From Methanobacteriaceae archaeon (GTDB lineage Archaea > Methanobacteriota > Methanobacteria > Methanobacteriales > Methanobacteriaceae): 10,338 nucleotides of DNA. This document shows positions 6,705 through 10,338 of this stretch, in pieces (positions within the stretch are counted from its first letter, which is position 1; the number at the start of each line of letters is the position of its first letter). Position numbers and translations under genes: made by a program. The notes below the pieces were generated by a model. The model was given only the letters and a program-made list of their open reading frames with translations, made no database searches and had not been told where the DNA came from. The stretch is from positions 1 to 10,338 of the forward strand of contig DAHVOW010000039.1 of the NCBI GenBank assembly GCA_027318585.1. The letters run 5' to 3'.

Positions 6705-6926
6705 TTATTCTACTACTTCGGCGAATGCAAAGTTTCTGCGGGTAGAATTAATTCTAATTTTAACTTCATCGCCTACTTTGGCGCCTGAAACAAAAACCAC
6801 AAAACCTTCGATGCGGGCAATTCCGTCTCCGTCTCTGCCGGTATCTTCAATCTTAACATCGTATTCATGCCCTTCTTTAATAGGAGCATCGTCATTTCTA
6901 TTATTACTGTAGCTATCTTTAAACAA
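6705..6926 (-). CDS. Stand-alone TRAM-domain RNA-binding protein
   Basis: This 73-residue protein has a short polar N-terminus (residues 1-13) and a single TRAM domain (about 14-73). The OB-like beta barrel shows the typical EGHEYDVKIEDTGRDGDGIARI (split here at residues 18-39), the central FVVFVSGAKVGDEVKIRI strand pair, and a final FAFAEVVE strand. Free-standing TRAM proteins are abundant in methanogens and haloarchaea. Some behave as RNA chaperones, and in Methanococcoides they respond to cold; others are inferred to aid tRNA modification or translation. The start is TTG at 6924-6926, set by GGAAGT 6 nt upstream; no ATG is available in frame nearby. It is a single-gene unit with its own TATA box, a palindrome over the predicted transcription start and a terminator, which suggests tight separate control. 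Confidence 0.92.
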   Translation of the reverse strand: MFKDSYSNNRNDDAPIKEGHEYDVKIEDTGRDGDGIARIEGFVVFVSGAKVGDEVKIRINSTRRNFAFAEVVE

Positions 6927-6942
6927 ACTTTCACTTCCAATT

Positions 6943-6959
6943 TTTGCCTAATAGGCAAA
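6943..6959. promoter_or_regulatory. 17-nt perfect palindrome at the TRAM promoter
   Basis: TTTGCCTA-A-TAGGCAAA has 8-bp arms around one central base. It lies between the TATA-like box (6979-6987) and the SD and spans the predicted start (about 6957). That is where archaeal repressors often bind to block RNA polymerase. With a one-base centre it suits a dimeric DNA-binding protein better than an RNA hairpin, although a shorter hairpin with a larger loop is possible. Confidence 0.45.
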
Positions 6960-6978
6960 TTACTATTGATTTTTGTAG

Positions 6979-6987
6979 CATATAAAG
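6979..6987 (-). promoter_or_regulatory. TATA box of the TRAM gene
   Basis: On the minus strand CTTTATATG lies about 25 nt upstream of the predicted start near 6957, leaving a leader of about 30 nt that includes the palindrome and the SD. Confidence 0.45.
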
Positions 6988-7115
6988 TAATTTAGAAGCG
7001 ATTTTATTTTAATGGATTATTCTGCTAAATTTTTTTATACTTTTTTCCTAAATTAATAATTTAATCAGAACTTATGTCCCGATATCTAGTTTTTCATCTA
7101 AAACTAAACCTTAAT

Positions 7116-7363
7116 TCAATTTATAGAGGCTATAACAAATTCCTGCGTTAGATCTAAAGGGATATCATCTAAAACCTCAACTATGGGAAAATAAAGTAAT
7201 AAACACTTCAATAGCCCTTTAAAATTATGGTTTTATGATGCTGGATACATTGCCAGTAATTCTCTTCGGTCAATCGATTTTCATAAACCATGCCCCACAC
7301 ATACTTCCCACATTCCGGGCAGTATAATAGCTTTTTACCTAATTCCTTAATTTTACTGGCCAA
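7116..7363 (-). pseudogene. Small zinc-ribbon-like gene, probably frameshifted
   Basis: The intact first part (7208-7363) encodes 51 residues from a TTG whose SD (GGAGAT) ends exactly 6 nt upstream. It contains YCPECGKYVWGMVYENR (C15, C18) and ENYWQCIQHH (C39, H42, H43), a CPxC...CxxHH pattern typical of a small zinc-binding fold. The frame stops at TGA 7208-7210. The overlapping frame then continues for about 32 codons with protein-like sequence (YFPIVEVLDDIPLDLTQEFV, then IASIN, stop at 7116-7118). Adding one base in the GGG run near 7214-7216 would join the two as ILKG-LLKCL in a single protein of about 82 residues. So this is either a frameshifted gene, a sequencing error, or a true 51-residue zinc microprotein. 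No function is recognised and no close neighbour shares its strand. Confidence 0.5.
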
Positions 7364-7763
7364 AATTACATCTCCATCAATAAAAAGAAATCATCAATTT
7401 TCCCCAGAGATTAACTTACTTTTAAAGAGAATCTAAAAATCATTTTTTTTGTAAAAAAATATTTCTTTCATTCTACTCTGGAAAACTCTACAATCTAATA
7501 TGTCGCAGATGTTAATTAAACTAATCTATGAAAAATCCTTAAACAGATATCGCCTCATATTTTTTTTTAATAAAATTTTTTTCTTAGGCTTATAGGTACC
7601 TTTAAAGCCACCAAAAATCAACAATTATATGGTACGAAAATTACGGTGAATAATATTTAAAACTTTAACTGGTTTTTTTATTAAATAAAGAAGTAGAGAT
7701 TACTATTTTATTAAATTTCACGAATTTTTCGAAATTAATACAATATTTTAGGAGCTGATTTTT
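7364..7763. other. AT-rich intergenic region
   Basis: This stretch separates a minus-strand small gene from a plus-strand gene and is very AT-rich. I see no convincing gene; a minus-strand 30-odd codon frame around 7520-7630 lacks an SD. Towards its right end lie T-rich tracts, TATA-like sequences near 7677-7713 and an inverted repeat at 7711-7738 described separately. Confidence 0.5.
7711..7738 (+). promoter_or_regulatory. Inverted repeat near the promoter of the 7818-8348 gene
   Basis: TTAAATTTC (7711-7719) and GAAATTAA (7731-7738) are inverted copies apart from one extra A, 11 bp apart. They sit about 15-40 nt before the strong SD at 7751, where the transcript start would fall if the TATA-like sequence near 7704-7714 is used. 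AT-rich repeats arise easily by chance, so this is weak. Confidence 0.2.
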
Positions 7764-7817
7764 ACGTTAAATATAGCCGGATACACCCCTATAGTAGCCA
7801 CCGTTTTAGGAGTTGTT
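7764..7817 (+). other. In-frame upstream extension encoding a membrane anchor
   Basis: The frame of the next gene continues upstream for 18 codons without a stop, reading (T)LNIAGYTPIVATVLGVV directly into MGLGSSEISNWRRDRR. This is a typical short N-terminal TM helix followed by a basic cytoplasmic edge. A near-perfect SD (GGAGCTGAT, 7751-7759) precedes it, with the GGAGCT ending 7 nt before ACG at 7764. No ATG, GTG or TTG is available between the upstream TAG (7749-7751) and 7818. The real start may be ACG, or an ATG mutated to ACG. Confidence 0.5.
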
Positions 7818-8348
7818 ATGGGACTGGGCTCCAGTGAAATAAGTAACTGGCGCAGAGATAGAAGAACTAAAAATAGGAAAATTAATTCAACTAGAACCTT
7901 AATTTTTCTTGAAAATGAAAGGAATATGGAATTACTGAAGGATTTCTGGTATAAATTAAATAACGAAGATGTATATATTCAAGAGGACGAATTTAAGATC
8001 AAAATGGCTCATCGGCTTATTAAAATGCCCATGCCTTCCTGGAATGAGATAATGTGGAAAAACCAGGCTTCATTACTGGCCATAACTTTTAGAGATACCG
8101 AGATTATTGCTATTTCTTCATTCAATAATTGTCTGGAAGTTCTTCGTTCCATCTATTCCAAACTAATAGATTTAGATGCTAAAGACCGGGATTATAACAG
8201 TACCTATGGTTCCAGTGGAGTGGAATTATCTGCTCTACCTAAATCGACCCGTTTTCATGAGGAAGCCCCTGGTCTGTGGGATGAATTCGAAAAGATTACC
8301 CTTAAATTAATTGAAAATGGAAACCCTCTGAGTAAGATTAACAAATAG
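7818..8348 (+). CDS. Uncharacterised protein, probably membrane-anchored
   Basis: The ATG-started frame gives 176 residues that I do not recognise. Next to the start is a basic stretch (NWRRDRRTKNRK, about residues 10-21), followed by a largely helical, charged soluble domain. Visible features are a Trp-rich segment (MPSWNEIMWKN) around residues 72-82, a hydrophobic helix (LLAITFRDTEIIAISSF) and a C-terminal acidic helix (LWDEFEKITLKLIEN). The upstream in-frame sequence (7764-7817) would add a TM helix, so the native protein may be about 194 residues with a single N-terminal anchor and a cytoplasmic domain. The ATG at 7818 has GGAG only a few nt upstream, closer than at other genes here, which argues that it is not the original start. 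It stands alone, with a possible mobile-element relic downstream. Confidence 0.7.
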   Translation: MGLGSSEISNWRRDRRTKNRKINSTRTLIFLENERNMELLKDFWYKLNNEDVYIQEDEFKIKMAHRLIKMPMPSWNEIMWKNQASLLAITFRDTEIIAISSFNNCLEVLRSIYSKLIDLDAKDRDYNSTYGSSGVELSALPKSTRFHEEAPGLWDEFEKITLKLIENGNPLSKINK

Positions 8349-8433
8349 GAAATGATCCATGGAGAATAAAAAGTGCAACATCGGGTATGATAAAATAGAT
8401 AGAAACATTTACTGAATTTATCCTAAAAAAGGG

Positions 8434-8565
8434 AGGGTGCAATAGTTTAAGATTCTATTTCTATTCTTTTTTTTATATTTGTTTTCTATTTCTAATTTTG
8501 GAGGGCAGTATATCAACAACTCTACAACGATGTGTAGCTAATAACTTCCTTAAACTGTGCACCCT
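8434..8565. mobile_element. MITE-like element bounded by 17-18 nt inverted repeats
   Basis: The left end, AGGGTGCA-AT-AGTTTAAG (8434-8451), is matched by an inverted right end at 8549-8565, which reads AGGGTGCA-C-AGTTTAAG on the other strand. Sixteen bases match, interrupted by one small difference. The 132-bp segment encodes nothing, is pyrimidine-rich on the plus strand, and contains a small internal stem (CTACA...TGTAG, 8522-8537). This is the architecture of a miniature inverted-repeat element derived from an insertion sequence. I see no target-site duplication at the edges, so it may be old, or it may be a regulatory or RNA structure instead. Confidence 0.45.
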
Positions 8566-8631
8566 GTTATATACATTGTAATAAGTAGTAAATATACTTT
8601 GTTACTGACAAGCAATAAAAATGTGAATTAT

Positions 8632-8735
8632 ATGCACTGCAGCTAGTTGCAATACGACTAGGAAAGCCACTTCCCACCGGTTCACAACCCCTCATCTGAT
8701 CGGGTCATCATGATGGTTCCACTCCCTAATGGTCA
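8632..8735. other. GC-richer non-coding island, possible ncRNA
   Basis: About 100 bp between two convergent genes is clearly richer in G+C than its AT-rich flanks and lacks an ORF. It holds several short dyads: GGAA-AGCCAC-TTCC (8661-8674), GGTT-CAC-AACC (8679-8689) and the palindrome CATCATGATG (8706-8715). A TATA-like sequence lies upstream (about 8589-8596) and a T/A-rich tract follows. In AT-rich archaea such islands are sometimes small RNAs, but I cannot fold it into a known RNA class, and the strand is undecided. Confidence 0.25.
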
Positions 8736-8764
8736 GTATAGATTTTAAAAAAACTAACTATAAG

Positions 8765-9706
8765 TTAATCCACAGTCACCGTTAGGTTGTTACTACGATA
8801 TCCATCACCCACTACGTCAAAGTAGGTTAAAATCCATTCCTTTCCATTATAATTAGCGTTAATAGCAGGGTAATAGGCATTCCATCTGAATTCTTTGACT
8901 TCGGTGAGCTGTTCGGCTTTGGTTATGGCCTCCTGAGCGGATTCAACCGTACCCCCACTTACAGTTAGACTCTGAACCGTCTTGGCATCACTTTTTTCTT
9001 TACTCCAGGTATTGTAACTGAAGGAGTAATAGGTGCTGTTAGACTGGTCACTTTGAACCACAGTCCAGGTGAAGAGGTCCATGGTAGGATACGCGGCTGA
9101 ATAAACCAACTCTCCACTTACCGGATTATCATCCAGGGCCACATTCTTCTCATAGGCCCGGATCCCGCCAAAAGAGATCAAGATAACCATGAAGATGGCC
9201 ATGGCCGCTTTCTTATACTTCATATCCACCTTTAAGTAAAGAACCAGGAGAACCACCAGGGCGATGACCGCGGTGGTGAGGTCGATGTAGTAGTATATCT
9301 CCGCACTGAACCTCTGCAGGGTGAAGGGATATAAAAGGGGTATGCCCCGGGAAGTTAGAAAATCAAGGAAAAGATGAGTAAGGGCACCGAAATAGGCTAT
9401 CCCCACCGTTTTAATGGTGAATTCCACTGATATGTCACGCTTTATTAACTTACCCAGAAATTCATTGATTCTCTTTCGGGATATAATATACAAAAACAGG
9501 GTGGAGGTGATGGCTGCGAAGATAAATGTATGAGTTATGCCCCGGTGGGTGAAGACAAAAAGATAGGGAACTAAAAACCCGATCCAGACTACGAAGATGG
9601 TATCCAGATCAAGGGAAATCCCACCCAATCCTCCTTCCAGTTTATTTTTACTTTTAAGGGCGAATAAAATGATGTACGGCACCAGAAAATGTGTAAAAAA
9701 GTCCAT
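8765..9706 (-). CDS. Membrane-bound metal-dependent hydrolase (YdjM/YfhP type)
   Basis: This 313-residue protein belongs to the membrane-bound metal-dependent hydrolase family (PF04307, YdjM-like). Candidate metal ligands sit in the conserved places: H6 in DFFTH, D33/D35 in GGISLDLD, H54 and H59 in THRGITHT, and H111/D115 in GALTHLFLDFLTSRG. Several TM helices cover residues about 7-17, 37-52, 59-76, 98-117, 143-159 and 167-183. The last 125 residues form a soluble, beta-rich tail, likely outside the membrane. Its length fits the long forms of the family. The natural substrate is unknown. The start is ATG at 9704-9706 with GGGGAT 5 nt upstream. It appears monocistronic and converges on the plus-strand gene at 7818-8348 across the MITE-like region. 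Confidence 0.9.
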   Translation of the reverse strand: MDFFTHFLVPYIILFALKSKNKLEGGLGGISLDLDTIFVVWIGFLVPYLFVFTHRGITHTFIFAAITSTLFLYIISRKRINEFLGKLIKRDISVEFTIKTVGIAYFGALTHLFLDFLTSRGIPLLYPFTLQRFSAEIYYYIDLTTAVIALVVLLVLYLKVDMKYKKAAMAIFMVILISFGGIRAYEKNVALDDNPVSGELVYSAAYPTMDLFTWTVVQSDQSNSTYYSFSYNTWSKEKSDAKTVQSLTVSGGTVESAQEAITKAEQLTEVKEFRWNAYYPAINANYNGKEWILTYFDVVGDGYRSNNLTVTVD

Positions 9707-9747
9707 TAATTATCCCCATGGTTCATATTATTAAGTAGGGGATATCT

Positions 9748-9757
9748 CTTTTAAATG
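9748..9757 (-). promoter_or_regulatory. Candidate TATA box for the membrane hydrolase gene
   Basis: On the minus strand this reads CATTTAAAAG's core (TTTAAA). It predicts a start near 9728 and a leader of about 20 nt that just includes the GGGGAT SD. Confidence 0.3.
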
Positions 9758-9949
9758 CTTCTTAAAAAATGTCTAAAAAAAACATATAATAATAGGAGTT
9801 TTACCTGCTTTAAAATAAGTTTTTAAGGCGGTATATTTTGATAACAGGAAAACTCCCAAATATATCCACCGGGAATACGGGGAGGAGTAGAAGAAAAGGA
9901 AACTTTCTTTACCAATACTGGAGATATTAATGATGCAGGAGTTTTATTT

Positions 9950-10338
9950 ATGCCAAAAATGGTTATTGCCTTGCTTTTTATTATGGCGGGCCTTATAGTA
10001 ATTGCTTTTCCACTTCTAGGATTAATCCCCGCGGCCATCCTCTCTGGATTTTTAATCCTCATGCTGGGTATCGGCCTAATATTAGCCGCCCTAGCAGGAA
10101 TAAGAAAAAACAAAGGTTTAGATTTAGGCCTTTCACTCTTGATATTGGGTATTATTGCCCTAATTTTAGGTACGGGATTCATATTCAATCCCTCACTCTT
10201 TTCCTGGATGACTGGATTTGCAGTGTGGATTATGGGACTTTTACTCATAATTACTGGAATTGTCCGCATTCTTTCCCAGGGTGGAGATAACCGCTGTGGA
10301 ATTAAAGACATTTCCGTAGGACTATTAATCATCGTGGC
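9950..10338 (+). CDS. DUF308-type small membrane protein (partial, 3' end off window)
   Basis: The frame is open from ATG 9950 to the window edge, giving 129 codons without a stop. It is almost entirely hydrophobic. Paired helices are separated by small turns: MVIALLFIMAGLIVIAFPLL, then the second helix at about 23-45, a basic turn GIRKNKG, helices at about 52-67 and 74-95, and a loop SQGGDNRCGIKD before a fifth helix begins. The recurring Gly-rich helix pairs (AGLIVIAFP, LGIGLILAALAGI, MGLLLIITGIVRI) resemble the DUF308/HdeD-like family, small membrane proteins of uncertain role, sometimes linked to acid stress in bacteria. The start is fixed by GGAGTT 6 nt upstream. It is divergent from the hydrolase gene across about 240 bp. 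The large opposite-strand frame in this region is a shadow of this gene. Confidence 0.8.
   Translation, partial: MPKMVIALLFIMAGLIVIAFPLLGLIPAAILSGFLILMLGIGLILAALAGIRKNKGLDLGLSLLILGIIALILGTGFIFNPSLFSWMTGFAVWIMGLLLIITGIVRILSQGGDNRCGIKDISVGLLIIV

Noticed and set aside
6773..6958. Alternative minus-strand frame over the TRAM gene
   Set aside because: Out-of-frame overlap with the TRAM domain, which is unmistakable in the other frame.
8359..8415. 18-codon ORF (MENKKCNIGYDKIDRNIY) right after the 7818-8348 gene
   Set aside because: It has a modest GGAAAT site 5 nt upstream but is too short and has no other support; it could be a remnant.
8675..8695. GGTTCACAACC resembling a tRNA T-arm
   Set aside because: The stem is only 4 bp, the loop does not match TTCRANY, and no acceptor, D or anticodon arms can be placed around it.
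8696..8736. ATGATGA and CTGA motifs suggesting a C/D box guide RNA
   Set aside because: On the minus strand the motifs are in the wrong order and spacing for C, D', C', D boxes; on the plus strand the C box is imperfect.
9796..9947. Repeated GGAGTTTTA motif (9796, 9939) and inverted AAAACTCC (9849)
   Set aside because: One copy is the SD of the DUF308 gene; the 8-nt matches elsewhere are short enough to be chance.
9823..10332. Long 169-codon minus-strand ORF rich in Ile, Pro, Arg and Lys
   Set aside because: It is the antisense shadow of the plus-strand DUF308 gene, which has an SD, a hydrophobic helix pattern and family resemblance; the minus frame has low-complexity composition and no SD.

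Overview
The window looks like chromosomal DNA of a methanogenic archaeon close to Methanobacterium. Three things point there. The protein families are typical of that order (DUF1847, DUF4013, a stand-alone TRAM protein, DUF308, a YdjM/YfhP-type membrane hydrolase). TATA-like boxes lie upstream of several genes. Shine-Dalgarno (SD) sites fit the archaeal 16S tail (GGAGGT/GGGGGT/GGTGAT) and mostly end 5-7 nt before the start codon. Intergenic DNA is very AT-rich. I saw no rRNA, tRNA or CRISPR array.

Layout: 1-1222 holds two minus-strand genes, an unrecognised acidic protein and a Cys-rich DUF1847 protein. 1517-2362 is a DUF4013 membrane protein, followed by a possible 23-codon ORF and AT-rich DNA with one weak minus-strand ORF. 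2946-3640 is a HEPN/MNT (MntA-HepT-like) toxin-antitoxin pair. Its HEPN gene carries three lesions while the MNT gene is intact. 3691-4760 carries two small divergent membrane proteins, both with TTG starts. 4766-6405 is a minus-strand ABC-2 exporter operon in which ATPase and permease overlap by 4 nt. 6705-6926 is a TRAM RNA-binding protein with a clear terminator, and a 17-nt palindrome sits over its predicted transcription start. 7116-7363 is a small zinc-ribbon-like gene that appears frameshifted. 7818-8348 is an unrecognised protein whose reading frame continues upstream into a membrane anchor with no standard start codon. 8434-8565 is bounded by 17-18 nt inverted repeats (MITE-like), and a more GC-rich non-coding island follows. 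8765-9706 is a membrane-bound metal-dependent hydrolase. A DUF308 membrane protein runs off the right end.

Apart from the ABC operon and the HEPN/MNT pair, neighbours do not form an evident pathway. The region reads as accessory DNA rich in small membrane proteins, decaying genes and a possible mobile-element relic. I do not see a convincing new multi-gene system. The best leads are the decayed toxin beside an intact antitoxin, the hidden N-terminal anchor, the frameshifted zinc ribbon, the MITE candidate and the TRAM operator. All coordinates and motifs were read by eye; no database search was possible.
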